Positions 1-13,500 of a stretch of DNA of 64,000 bases are shown piece by piece. The DNA lies in contig OX387200.1 of assembly GCA_947561715.1 (NCBI GenBank), positions 13,146,501-13,210,500 on the forward strand, in the 5' to 3' direction. A model generated the notes under the pieces. It saw only the letters and a program-made list of their open reading frames with translations, did not search any database and was not told the DNA's origin. Numbering within the stretch: position 1 is the first letter of the stretch; every line of letters begins with the position of its first letter. This DNA is from Ascidia mentula (Eukaryota; Chordata; Ascidiacea; Phlebobranchia; Ascidiidae). Both the position numbers and the translations under genes were made by a program.

Positions 1-1280
1 CTTAACCCTAACCCTGGATATCTGTGGCGCTATAAGTTCAAGCCTTTACGAGAGGTTGCCAGTGGAGGGTCGCGAAATTAAGGTTTTTGAGAGGTTTCCA
101 TCGCCGAACACCCGACATCAACACCGATGGTCTGTTCTTGGACCTCAGTTCGGCCTGAGATCAAAACAAAGATCTGGGACCGAACACCGTGATCTGTGCT
201 GATCTATGAGACCATCATCTGTGAGATCACATTGTGATCTGTTAGACCGAAAACCATGATCTGCTTATTTGTGAAAAGAGTCGCAAATATATAGAGCGAT
301 ATCAAAGACCAGACAGAGACAAAGAGATAATTTGCTGCGATTACGCGACAAAGGAGACTTAGAAGAAGTAGCTTAAGTTGAAAGACGGGTTGTAAATGTA
401 AAACATTTAAAAGCGGTTTCGAAAGACCAAGTTTAAACAAAATATCAAAAAGAACATTCGAAATGTGACAAGGCACCATCGACCGAGGTGGGTATGATTG
501 ATAGTGTTCGGCTATAGAAGGGTCAAGGGTTATTATAAGTTTAAATATGACGCATTGTTGCAAAGAAGGTGATCTTTTGATTGACATAAATTTCTTGTCA
601 TGTTAGAATATGTACATGACGCCAAAATGTTAAAAAATTTCTATTGTATATGACGCAAATAAATGTAGCATGAAAGAGGTAAACTCAGGTGGAACATAAA
701 GAGGAATAGAGCTTTCTTAATACCTATAAATCCAAATGCAACCTTACCAAAACTGTACTCCTACCCCAAATATCTTATTTAGGGAAAACGTACCTTCTCC
801 CCAGCGGGAGCGAGAAGCATTCCACAGCATTGTGGCAAGCTTTGTTGCAGGCCACCAAAAATTCACCCTTTCCATCAAAACCCTGGCGGCGTCGTTTAAC
901 CACGGTGGTTACCGCGTTGCCGAACTACCCCCTATGCTTTGCTATCAAAAATTACTACAAACACACAATACTGGACACACCCAGAACCCCCGCTCTTTTT
1001 TTTTGAATATAATATCGGACTTCCACTTTCTAATTTTAGAATCCGAAATAAACTGCCCCATGCACCACTTTCTATCTTTATCAACACCTTCTTTCACCAG
1101 GTCAACATCTATCCCCCACGGAATCTGAAATACTTTCTCCTAAGTTAAAACCTTTATATTTGTGCAAACCCTACACCCGAAACTTCTCACTTTACTGACT
1201 GGTCTTTCATTTCAGTTCTTTACCCAATTATTTAAAAATCTTTAAATACAGGCTTACTTTTCAGTTTTAACCGTGAAGAC
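1..1280. other. Left-edge stretch without a recognised gene
   Basis: No coding exon, RNA gene or complete repeat could be supported here. The first bases read TTAACCCTAACCCT, a little over two copies of the vertebrate-type telomere hexamer, which is too short to mean a telomere. Around 165-265 the string GATCTG recurs several times in loosely similar contexts; this may be a degenerate minisatellite. Open frames in the stretch are short, mostly low in complexity and match nothing I know. Confidence 0.5.
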
Positions 1281-2656
1281 TCAACATTTACATTTCCATT
1301 TAAAATTACCTTCATTAACCACGTCATCGTGGAGTTTTCTAAACCATTTTAAGTTTAGTGCAAGGAGGTAGTTATCAATATCAATCACGCCGAGGCCGCC
1401 TTCGTCTACATCCAAACATAATATCTCTCTTTTAACTCTTTCCCACTTTGAACCCCAAAGAAATTTAAATATTGGTCGCTCGATTTTTGAAATAAGGTCG
1501 TTGGTTAAGATTGTCGGTAATACACTGAATTTATACATTAAAATTTGAATTACCAGAGATTTAATAATTATTGTCTTTCCGTGTAGTGTCAAGCCTCTTG
1601 ACGACCAGAGATTTAAAACCACTTGGATTTGTTTAAGGATAGGATTAAAGTTCCTGTTTACCATCAACTTGTTGTCATTTGTTTTGATTGGTATTTCTAC
1701 CCCAAGATATTTATAACGTTCTCAGGCCATGTTTGGCCTTCATTTGCCATAGGTTTGAAACGTTTATTTCTTTTTGAACCTATAAAAAAAGCGACGGGCT
1801 TACTCACATCTAATTTGCACCCTGATAATTCTCCAAACCCCTCAATTACTTTAAATACCTTATGAAAGTCGTCCTCATCTCCCTTTAAAAAACGCTCGTG
1901 CTCTGCTTCTGACGATTGCGCTTTTAGTTTGGCGCACAAGAAATTCGTTTAATTTGTCCTGAAGATGAGCTAACTCGTTTAGTAAACGTTCGTCTTCCCC
2001 CTTTTCAGCTAATGTATCTTGTGCTTTTTTATACGGTTTTCGAATTTATGTAGGGTTGCCAATCTGTTCGTTTAGCGTTTGAGGCGTGACGAATTGTTTC
2101 CCCCTATAATCACGGCTTTTAGTGTGTCCCACCTTGTATGTGGGTTTGTATCATTTGGGGGATTTTCTCGTTCGAAGTTGGTGACTACATCAACTATTTT
2201 CTCTCTATAATTAGTTTCGTTAAGTAGGGATACATTGAACTTTCAGTATCCTCTTCCACGGGACGGAGGGTTGGTATTAAGTTGTGAAGTTATCATATAC
2301 AATGGTCTGACAATATTCCCGGGTCTATATCGGCATTTGTAACATTTGTGGTGCGTGGTTTGTCTAACAGAAAAAAATCAGTACGTGAGGCGGCATATGC
2401 ATTTTTCTGAAATCTCGAGTATTTCTGCAGATTTGTTGTATATTGCTCTAACTTTTTCTTCGCATTCCGGTTAGCATGTTTATCGGTACCCGATTTGTCG
2501 AGTTTGTCGTTCAATACTAAGTTAAAATCTCCTCCTATAATAACATGGGCATTTGAGAAATTGTTTAGTGATGAGAACAGGTTATCTATACATTCCGGTT
2601 CGTCCCTGTTTGGTCCGTAGACGTTGACAATGACCAGCTTAATAGAATTATTTGAC

Positions 2657-3122
2657 ATTTCAACTAGGGATGCACCGAAAGTTCGGTTTGCCGAATTTAT
2701 TCGGCCGAAACTAAGGTTTTCGCAATTATTCGGTTTCGGCCGAATATTTCTGCAAAATTCGGCCGAAACCGAAACTTTTTTACTGCATAAAACGGTGATA
2801 CGCAAAGTTTAGAAAAGGTTAGAATCCTTGTTTAAACTGTAGGATTGTGTTCGTTTCATTTGTTTATTTTCACAGAAATGACAAAAATCAAGTTATAGCA
2901 GTTGGAACAAGTCGAGGTTATTCTTTAAGCGCCAAAAAGGCTGTATGATAGGATTAGATCCAATCCAGTACATCATGTTTTGTTTAAATTTATTGCGTTG
3001 AAAGAGATGGATACCAAAATTAGTTTCGGTTTATTCGGCCGAATTAATTCGGCAACTTTTGCCGAATATTCGGTTTCGGCCGAATATAAAAATAGCTGTT
3101 TCGGTGCATCACTAATTTCAAC
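2657..3122. repeat. 8-bp target-site duplication of the hAT MITE
   Basis: ATTTCAAC occurs at 2657-2664 and again at 3115-3122, directly abutting the inverted-repeat ends of the MITE. Removing the element plus one copy restores the LINE reading VEMSNN, so this is the original target site. Confidence 0.92.
2665..3114. mobile_element. Non-autonomous hAT-type DNA transposon (MITE), 450 bp
   Basis: The left end reads TAGGGATGCACCGAAA and the right end TTTCGGTGCATCACTA, giving a 16-bp terminal inverted repeat with one mismatch. The element is flanked by a perfect 8-bp target duplication, ATTTCAAC, at 2657-2664 and 3115-3122. An 8-bp duplication with ends of the (C/T)AGGGATGCACCG type is characteristic of hAT elements. 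Subterminal regions are rich in repeated TTCGGCCGAA-like palindromes in both orientations, presumably transposase-binding repeats. No transposase frame is present. It inserted into an existing LINE endonuclease frame, so it is younger than the LINE. Confidence 0.9.
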
Positions 3123-3345
3123 CATTATGTATCGGCCATCTTGGTCTACTCGAACGATATTTGCATGTTGCGACCCCCCCCCCCATTCCATTTCCCACAA
3201 CTTGACTTTATTAATACTGCTAAGCGTTTCCTGCAAGAAGGCAATGTTACATTTTTTAGTTCGAAAATATTGAAAAATCGATTTGCGTTTTATTGTGTTG
3301 CTTAAACCGCGTACATTTTGCGAAAAGACGTTAAGAACCACGACT

Positions 3346-4504
3346 TGTGTTTAAAATACTCCGTTGATATTCCTATGTTCGATTTACTCCGAGTTCCATG
3401 TCCCATTCGTATTCCTTGCCACAACCGCAACGGTAAGGACGACTGGGGCTAATTTGGCGTGCCGATATCTTTTTACAAGTACCTACAACTAATTATTCTG
3501 CATTTACAGATGCTATTTTAATTGTTACATGCAATCCGCAACGGGGACTTTGACACAACATTTACGGTTTTACAAGCACACTTAATTGAGTAGGCTATAC
3601 CTTTGGCACTGCACGCATTCGAACATGTCTCCGTCAAGACGATACTCAGCTTACCGGTTTAAAAAATGAACTGAATGAGCTTTACTAGTTACAACAAAAT
3701 AAAATTCAAGAATGTAATTCATAATTTTAAAAAAATATGAGGAATTTTCCAAAAACCGTCCGAGCGATCCCGGGTCTCCCCCTAACCAACAATGTATATT
3801 TTATAAACGAATAAGCACAGATGTGAGAATGGTCACCCTGCCCATCTTTGTGGTCTTATGGGTGCACCTACCATTTTATATTTATTTTTTTTATTTTCTC
3901 ACATGCGTAGTAATGTTTTGCGCAAAATAAAGTTGGATTGAAATTATTCCACTGATTCCGCTTCTTCTGGTTCAGGCATGTTTTCTCGTGGTGGATGATT
4001 TTTTTGTGGTCAAGTTACTGATGCCATTTTGTCGAAACAAGGATAGTTCATTACGTTCTTCTTCTCATTAATATCTTTGTACTTACATTGGTGTAAACAT
4101 AAATTAAACATTCGCTCCGAATTTTTTTTTAATTTAACGAACTTTCCTCATTGTAATTATTTTTTACCGCATAAGTGAGTGTCGACAGCATTGTCACTTT
4201 ACTTGTGTATACCGTAAAAAAAAACAATTTAAAAAAAAACAATCTCCTGTCCGTAAAAGGCTGTGATGCGTAACAACTTTTCTAATTTTGTGAATTATGG
4301 ATATCAAATGGCAACATAAAAGTCAATTAGATCCGTTTTTTTGTGATTTATAGCGAGAAACGTACATTATATAGTTTGGCTATTTAGTAATCATGTTGTG
4401 TTTATGTTTAGGCTTATTCTGCAATCAAGTAGGATTTTGAAGAGAGGGTTGTAGATTACAAACAGTTTGTTGTTTTGTGTTCTGTGCATGGATGGATACT
4501 AAAC
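3346..4504. other. Upstream flank of EHBP1
   Basis: No gene was recognised. The stretch is AT-rich, with a C-run just before it at 3174-3183 and several A/T homopolymers at 4117-4240. It presumably holds the EHBP1 promoter and 5' UTR, but no TATA box or initiator could be assigned. A four-codon upstream frame (4488-4502, M-D-G-Y-stop) ends two bases before the chosen EHBP1 start codon. Confidence 0.5.
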
Positions 4505-7500
4505 ATGTTACGGAAATTAAAAAATGTGGGTAAAAAAGCCTTCCGTTATAGATTTATTGCTTCACTTAATGAACTGGATGTGCAAGGAACAAAGTCATGG
4601 TAAAACATTGTATTATTGAATTGTTTGCCACATACTACTTTTGAAGATATTTCTTTAATGCAACATTGCAGGCAACCTTTCAAGTTGGCAGTTGTTTGCA
4701 TGAGAAGAAAGAAACGGATTTCAGGGAAGGTAAGTTTGTTTGGGGTTAAAAATGCCTGATTGTGCCAAGCAGTTATGTAGGATTAATTAATACCCGACTG
4801 AAAAATATGAGGTGCTCGGAAGATATATCCACTGCGCAAATTTCAACAATTTTATCCACAATCGACATTCGAAAAAGAACAAATTACTAACTCTCCAATC
4901 TGGAATAAACATATCTTTTTATTTACACCCAATGCCATTTTGTTTACATGTGATAACTTACAGCTTGGTTTGCAAAACTGTACAGGCTCAAAGCTGGAGA
5001 CCCAGCATAGAGAATCCATATAAAGGAGCTGTCAAGTGGACTGCCCACAATCAGGAATCACTTGATATCAATGTTACTTTTTTCTATGATCAACATAGTA
5101 GTGGATTTGAACCAAAAGAATGGGTGTTTGTCATAGAAAATGTAAGAAACATTTTTATATTGTGATAAATCATATGAATATGGGCTAAACATAATTTATA
5201 TCCAAATGTGGTTGCAGGAGGCACAAAATGGAAAACGAAAAGCTGTTGCAACAGCAAGGGTTGAAATGTCGCAGTATGTCATGGATATTCCTTCTCCTCA
5301 GCAGTTAGATTTGAAACTTAAACCTCTTACAAACAAACTTGTGTCAGCAAGATTAACATTTACTATGACATGCATTTTTATGTCAGAAGGAATTGCTACG
5401 TAAGACTTTTTGACAAGCCTTTATTGTACTATTACTCCCTATCTTAGTATGGTAATGTTAATTATGTTGACAACTTTGGTGTAACATCCTAAGTCTTCCG
5501 TCGTACTAGGTTGTTTGATATATCTATATTTCGCCTACTTCTAGAATTCATCAGTGTTGATTATTCAAATAGAATTTGTTAGGGGAGTCTGATAAAGTAA
5601 TCTTTTATCTGTTAATTTTGACTTAAAAAAATTATTCTAAACAAGGTTTTTTGTTTCCAGTGATTCTGATCTTGTTTCAATGGCAGGAAGCACGACCAGT
5701 GAAGATACAATCGCACTTGGAAATATTGATATTGCAGATATTGGAGATCTAGATGATATAGATGGTTACTTAAATAATAAACATATCACTTATTTATTAG
5801 TTTCTCATATTTAATATTTTTATAGTTGAAGGTAGTTCCTGTGCCAGCACTGTCGGAGGACATAGCAATGCCAATTCATTGCAGGCTCAAAATGAGTTGC
5901 ATGATCTGACTCAGAAAATAGAATCATTGAATCAATCAATGGGTGATCTGCCTGATTCTGTGTTTAGAACAAATCATGTTGGCACTATTGGAGGTAAAAT
6001 ATTGTAGCTTTAGTAGATAGTACATATATATATATATATATATATGGTATAAACACGTATGTATTTCTTTATAATTGGCACAGATATTTTTTGTTCTCAG
6101 CCAAACTTTAACAGCATTCTTAAGTATGTATGTTTGATATTGTTTTTAAAGCGCAACCTCTAGCAGAGCGTAGTCGACAAACAAGCAGCAGCAGTGCTCA
6201 ATCAGAGCACACTTCAACCAGTCATGAATCTACTTCACAAAATAAAAGGTCTGTTATATAATGAATAATTTATTGCACATGGGATTTTAACCTATTTATG
6301 CATATTATATTATTGCCTCTTTTTTTAGACTTGGACAGTTGGATGAAAATATTTCTTCTGATGCTTTATTTATAAATGCAGAGAAGAGGCAAAGCTGCTC
6401 ATCTGATGCTGGTAATTCTGAGAAATAAATACAGTAGTAAATTTGCTTTGCATTATTTGTTGTTAGTCATAATTTTGTGTAATTATTTACCAATGTGAAA
6501 GTGTTTTTGTCACTCTGGTAAAACAATAATGGCTTTGGTTTTAACACAGCTTCTTCTCAAGCATCAACTCCCAAACAGAAACACAGACTGCGACCATCAG
6601 TTAATTTTCTTCACCAAACTGTTGAGGTGCCATATTTGACATACCATTGGGCAGAATTATTAACATAAGATCAGGGTTCGAAAAAGCGGCAAGAAACGTA
6701 TGCAAAAACGTTACAACCTAATCCCAATACTTTAATTTTGCTTAGTACGCGATTGTGCATTGCACTTTAAACTCGTTGAATCAATATTTGTTTACATTGC
6801 CATCGTTGACTTCCGTAAGTATTCATTGCGCAAAAAAGGCTTGAAAAAATACGGGGATTAAAAGAAAATAGTCGTTGACATTGCGAAGAAAAGTTAACAA
6901 CGTTGTTTGCATCAGCGCTTGTTGCGTGTACGAATGAATAGGTAAAGAAGGATGAGGCGCCTTGTAATCTGATTCATGTTGCGTCGCAATAATTCCAAAA
7001 TCGGTTCGCAACAACTCCAAAATTTGCGAATTTCGAACTGCTAATTCGAACCCTGAAGATTGTCGCAGTTTAATTGAATATGGGCACTAACTGATGTTGG
7101 CAGTATTCCAGGGGTCATCAATCTATTAGTGTATCAGTTTATAAATAAAGTTAAAATGTTTCTCACTTTGTGTGTCAAAGTTTTTCTGTGCCCAAGAGGA
7201 CACAAACAATTTATTTGTTTTAATTACACAATTGGAATATGACTTATAAATTACTTGATCTGTCATTAATAACCACCTCGCATGTCAACCATGATATGCA
7301 TGGCAAGGGTTGCAGATACCTGTGTTAATCGCTCAAACTGTTATAAATGTGATTATAGTATTATTATCCAAACTTTACTAATTATGTTCTATGGCAGTTA
7401 TGTTTACGAAATATATTCTGTGCATTAAAAAGTGATTTAAATAGACTCGAGCCAAAGTGAAAAATGTCGCCTATTTCTTTAATTTGTAATTGTTAGTGTG

Positions 7501-10500
7501 AAACGTTCTTAATTGTTTAATCACAATGGATGTAGGTTGAAGCAAGCAGCTCCACCAACAACTCGCCGGCCACTGACAAACAAAAATCCATCCTACGGTG
7601 GTGCCAGAGAGTAACAGAACGCCATAAAGGAGTAAAGGTGACCAACTTTACCACGTCCTGGCGCAACGGCCTCGCGCTGTGTGCCATCCTTCATTATTAC
7701 AGGCCTGATCTAATGTAAGTTACAATTGCTTATTACAAAGTAAAGGAATCAATAATTTCTGTTTCGCCGCAGTGACTACAATACCTTAACGTCCCTGGAT
7801 GGGAAGCAGAATATAAGAAAAGTACGTGTTTGAATAAGTTTTTAAACTTTTGCTTAAATGAAACTCCTTTAGGCCGTGGATGGTTTTACCTCAATGCGTT
7901 TACCTGGCGTGGTTGGTTTGACACCGTCATATTTATCTGAGAAAAACAATCTCATATCATTTTTAACTGGAATTCGCGACTATTATGAAAAAGAAAACGA
8001 CGGAAAGGTTGGTATCTAACGTAGGGATAGAAACAAAATATATACGAATTTGGGGAGCACAAAGTTTTAACCGTTGACTTTCAAGATTGCTTTTGAATTA
8101 CCAATACTGGATATTGCTTTAGTTGCCAGAGCAAGTTAGCCGTCTTCAACTTCCCGCGACAGGCATCATACACCGCGGTAATCATACTACAAGCACTTTG
8201 TGTGAAATGGCTCGCATCAAACTTCTCTCCGACCTTGAGGAGAAAGAAGACGAATGCGACGTTTTCTCAACCCAACTCGACGACGTCCTTGAAAGCGACG
8301 TTGCCAGCTGTTCGGAGCAGTTTAGTCCGGGACCTCGCAGGTCCAGTGAACTGACGAGCGATCTTTCTCTTTCTAAAACATTTAGCTACGACAATAGTTC
8401 AGGCAGTTTGCTTGCAGATGATCTGGGGCCCCCCCTAGTGGATTCAAATGCCCCCAAAAGTCACCCAAATATCGAATCCATGGACTATTACAAAAATGTG
8501 GAAAAAAACAGTAACACTTTAACAGATGTTAAGAGTGCACTCACAGAAAATAAAGGCGAACAGGTTGCGTATGACGCCACATCTTTTCAAAGTGAAACGC
8601 CTCAGTCCAGCGTAATGGAGAAGCGAACTAATACGGACGTGGTTGTAAGTACGGATGTAATCTGCGACTCCACATCAACTAAAGTAACTTTGCAAGAAAT
8701 GGAAGCTCAGGAATCCGAAAGCAATGTATCAATAATTAACAAACACTCACTTAGCAAAGATTCGGCGATCGAGTGCGGATCCGATTCTTCCTTTTACGAA
8801 ACACACCCCGAATATGTGGAAGTTAACGAATCTGAAGAAAAAGAGCAACCTTCCGTAGAGGTCGTTGCAGCCATCTCAAATAAATCCGAAGATGACATAG
8901 AAGTACGTATAATGGCATGCTTACACAGTTATAAAAACAGTTTTTTGACATAATTTTTGTTAACGTGCTGTTTAATATGCCTCTAAAGTTTGATGGAAAG
9001 AAGGTTGGTTTGGTGGAAGATGAGGAAATCTTGCACGAAGTAAATTATGAAGAGGATCCTGTTGAAGAGAATGTGTCATCTGACAATCTTCGTGAAACGG
9101 TTGACAAATTGCTGGTATGAACACGTTACTGGCGATAATATTCTTGTAAACAATTAAATCCTGCCTATTTACAGAAATCTTCAGCGGAAAGAAATAAAAA
9201 AGCAAAAACTCTTGAATTGATAGAGAAGGCCAAGTCGCAAGTCAATGTGGTGAGATTTTTGCTAATTTGTGTCCATTTTCCGTTAGCCTACTTTTTCGAA
9301 AGGCCTGAAAAGTGTGTGGCCAAAAAATTACATCAGGAGGGTGGTCCAACATTTCAACAACCGCTTTTCACCCTCACGGCAGTTGTGCGTATTCAGTAAA
9401 TCCCTATGTGTCAGTAGGGCGTAGCCACCCATCGCGAGAAGTGCTTTGCGCTGTGGTGGTCCCAAGTCCTCTGCGCCTTTACGTTCGTCACACAGAATTA
9501 AACCGTTCCGCTGCGCCGCTTGTCGCATTCCTTCAACCATCCTTTGCGTTGCATGCAGCATGACGATACCCTACCCGATGACAGCCCTTCCCCTTACCTG
9601 GCTAGCCCCGATGCAACTATCTCTACGTAAAAGTTTGCGTTTCGGCCAGTGGTAAAAATCAATTCATTTCGGCCTGTTTGTGTCAACATTCGGGTTAAAG
9701 CATTCGTATCGCGATGACCTTGGTACGCCCCCGATAATCCGTTACCCCTTGACGGGTTGTGTATGTTTGTTTTATGTTGCATCAGGTCGAGTGGAGACAC
9801 TAAGTGGTCACTTCTTCGGTTTCACGTTTTCAGTTTCTCCTCTACCGTCGCGGCTTGCGCCTTAACTGTTTCACTTATTTATGCGTTTTGGGTAAAAGCA
9901 CAAAAATATAAAAATATGGTCTTTATAATTATGCATTGTTTCCGGTTAAAATTTAACACTAATTTCGCGTGAAAATAATATTTTTATATTCGCACGTGCG
10001 TGGTTTAATGCACATCGGGACCCGCGTTCCCTCATCTGAAGCGTTTGTTTGCTTTCTGCCACGGTCATTGCCCTAATCCTATTACATTGGGTTCACGAAC
10101 TTTTACCCCATTGATAGTGGGTGTAGGGGACAGGAAGAGTTTTTGTTGTATCACCTGTCTCTCACCCCGCACCCAAACTTTGACGTCGACTTGATGTGCT
10201 GTCGTCCTCGTTTAAAATTACTAGAATTATTTAATTAGACTCTACGGTTCTTGCAACTTGAACTATGTATCTGAAAGCGCCAGTTCGTTTTCCCACGGTA
10301 CCTAAAATATGCACGATTTCTTCGCATGATTTATTTGGATTCTTGTTTTCGGCGATTTGTTAAATTTATATTTGCCAAGTTGCTGTTTCAAAAATTAATT
10401 CACCATCGAAAATCATGCAACCTTACAATGTTAGAATAACAAACGCGAAGTAAGCGAGAGGAGTCAGCAGTTGATCGACGAAGCTCGTGCCACACTCGGT

Positions 10501-13500
10501 CGTTCGACAACTCCCAAATACTCGGAAGAATGGCGAAATGTGGAGAAGGCAGAGAAGGCAGAGAAGGCAGAGAAACCAAACTCATCCCGAAGCTCACAAA
10601 CGTGTAAGGTTGATTTGTTTTTGAGTAAATCGGATGACGGCAGTAGTTGCCCCGTTCTTTTGGTAATGGGTTGTTTGTATTGCTGCACAGCGGCCTTATT
10701 TGACTGTCATCGTATTTCCAGCGTCGGCGTCCGTCAGCGACCAGTGGAGCGTGGAGGGATCGTCAACAAAGCGACAAACGGGTGACGGACGGATGTCTGA
10801 CGGCGCGCGAGCCCTCGACGTGCCTGCATCGGAATCTGATACGGTTGTAAAATTGCACGACGACAGCAAGCTTTCTGCTTCGAAGAGCGACGCATCGAGC
10901 GGGTTCGAATCGTCGAACGCGAGGGACAATACAGACGATAGTCTTTGTGAGAAAATGACTACGATCGAATCTTTGTTCCACACCAACAATGTCGCCACTG
11001 TGAGCGCTAAAGAGCCTTTTGAGACCGATATTTCCCATCAGCTACCGCAAAACCCATTTGTGGATTCTAAGGAGGAATCCTTCCAACAGATCTTTGTCCC
11101 TGATTCAGAATCCTTACATCAAGATGAAGAAAATAATGTGTCGTTACGAAATAATAAGGAAGTGGCATCTCAACAAGAAAATATTGACATAATGACAAAC
11201 GACACGATTCCATCCATTGAAGGTAGTGGACGTTGCATGGTGTGGTTTGTGACAAGAGTTTATGATTAAATATGTTTAGGTTGTCTGGTGAACGGCAGAA
11301 ACGGTCAACACGTGGAAAGGCCGAAGAGAAAAGAAATTACAGATTCTATGGAAAACTTAAGTAAATAAAGTTGTTAGTGTTTGTCTGTCATGACAATAAC
11401 GTTGAAACTGCATTGCAGATGGAGACTCAGAATCCATTCTACCGTCCAGCGACAGTGTGAACACGTATGTTCCTGTTGAGCAAGTTGAAAGGCGAAGAAA
11501 GACCACAGCCGCATCACTGGGTCAGTAGACCCCTAACAAATGTTTTCTACTCAAATTATAACCAAACCAGACTAGATTTTTGAAGCGACGCTAATGGCAT
11601 GTATGTCTATATTATTATCAATGTTTTTTAGTTGAACGTCTCTCGGTCGCAAGCACATCTGGACTGCACAAAAGGTTAAGTACTGCCTTACTTAGGAAGT
11701 CAACGTCTGACGATCCAAATCAAGACGTTGTAAGCGAGGTAACAGCAAATTATTTTGTTTAGTAATTTTATTTACAATATAGTTCGACTGTATATTTTCT
11801 TTCAATTAAAATATACAGTCTAAGGTTGTTATTTATTGAGGTAAGGCAAAGATAAGCGTTACAAAGATAAGCCTTTATCGGTGCAGTTGGAGAATCAACG
11901 TATTGCCTTGGAAAAGGAACAACGAGTTGTAGAGGAACGATCTCTTGAAGTCCAAATGGAACTGCAGGACTTGAAAAATCTTGGTTGGTATTTTATGGTG
12001 ATTATTTTGCGTCTCTGAAAACGCCTTTCAAGTCCAAGAATATTAAAAAACATTCCAGTTTAAAAAAAAGAACTTAAATTGTGTTTGAAGTTTTTTTAAA
12101 TGGTTTGGTCCTTGTTGCTTTATGATATTACCACTTACATTTTTCTGAAGTTGTGCTTAACTGTATAGTTTCGTTATCGTAAGCTACAGGTGTAGTTGGG
12201 TATGTTTACCATCTGCCCACCATTCGATTGCAAGCACTTTCATATTCAACTTCATTAAATTTTTACGCTAATCTTGTAACGTTATACGAACTAATCCCGC
12301 GACAAAAGTAGGCGATTCAGTTTCGGTAATCTCTCCCGATCCCTTTGCGGCTTTAAACGTTTTCCTTAATTAGAACTGGACAGTTTTAATTGGCTGCCCC
12401 CCGCTTTTTTCTTTAATGCATTATTGAGTTGCCAGTGCTGGCCGGCAGTGGCGGGACATGCTGTCGTTTTTCACCCAAATTGAGTTGTGCCTTATAATCC
12501 TGTTCCACAGATTTGCATTGGCTTCGTTTCATTTCCCGAAAACAAGATGATGCATTTAGTTTTAGGCACGTGGATTATGCGGTGATAGTTTTCTTACAGA
12601 GCTGGGGAAGTAAACCCGAAACTCATTCCTGATCTCATTATTGGTGACATGTAGCTGCTCTAAGCCTCCCCTATCTATGTTCTCTATCTCCCTCCGGACA
12701 CCTGTAGCAGTTTAATGCCGCGCTCTCTGGGACGTTAATACGACGGTTTGGGTCGTTTTAAGCACATCCGTGCCTCTTTGTATTGTTATAGAGCGCGCCT
12801 TATCCAAATCGTCGCCTGGCTGCCTTGAAAATCCTTGATCGGATTTAGGTGGTTTTCCTTGAAAATTATAATCGGCTCCGTCGATCTGCTTTTGCTCCTA
12901 AATCCCCCTTCCCGTAACTAACTGTCCTTTATATGTCTTCGCCTTTGTGGCTGGCACGTTAGTGTTCAACTCAACAAGGCGTGGGGTGTGTGCTTGTTTT
13001 GCATGTTGAGGAGCTGCCGAAAAATGGACTACACTTGTAAAGGATTTATGTAGCGCGAAACAAAATATCTTATGAAAAAAGACAGACAGGAAGAGTAAAA
13101 AGGAAAGTGTCTGTAAAATTGTGAACCATAATCAAACCCAGTAAAGCATAAACAAAATGGCCGACACTTGAAAAATGTAAGTATCTTGTGTATTCGGAGA
13201 GTGTATAAAAAGTCTTTTGATGTCAATTTTTCTGCTGATAGTTTGCCTGATGAAACGTTGCCCGCCGGAGTGCAATTGTTAGGTTGGGTCGCTTTTCGTA
13301 CCCTACGAAATTTCAATTGCATGCCGCTCAAATTGGATAGAGAAGGGCATTTTTCCTCGCCTGAGATAGTAGCCTTGACGCAAATTGTCCAAAATTTCTT
13401 TTTCGTGTTTGACGCCACTTAGGACTCCGCAGCCTGTTTCTATTTTCCGGCGTCGTGCCAGCCCACAAGAGCACTGGGTTTTACTTACACTCACCCGAGC

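Larger units (their letters stand above)
1281..3345 (-). mobile_element. Degenerate non-LTR retrotransposon (LINE, L1/Tx1-like), internally deleted
   Basis: Read on the minus strand, 3341 down to 2293 encodes an APE-type endonuclease. It begins NVFSQNVRGLSNTIKRKSIF with the QET motif shortly after, and later shows NVYGPNRDEP, GGDFN and a closing SDHC. After a linker (about 2290-1900) comes reverse-transcriptase thumb sequence: KVIEGFGELSGCKLDVSK at about 1850, then LTLHGKTIIIKSL and EGGLGVIDIDNYLLALNLKW at 1600-1320. This order is typical of L1/Tx1-clade LINEs. The palm of the reverse transcriptase with its FADD catalytic box is missing: at about 1890-1900 linker sequence (IVRSRARAFFKG) runs into FLKGDEDDF in another frame, so an internal deletion is likely. 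A MITE splits the endonuclease at 2665-3114. No 5' UTR, ORF1 or poly(A) tail could be recognised. The copy is dead. Confidence 0.85.

Noticed and set aside
1-16. Telomere-like (TAACCC) repeat at the left edge
   Set aside because: Just over two units; a telomere or interstitial telomeric array would need many more.
736-1128. 130-codon frame near the left edge
   Set aside because: Composition is low in complexity, there is no family similarity and it overlaps another open frame of equal quality.
9312-9865. Cluster of frames in EHBP1 intron 15
   Set aside because: No similarity, conflicting frames on both strands, and no phase-compatible splice sites with the EHBP1 exons.
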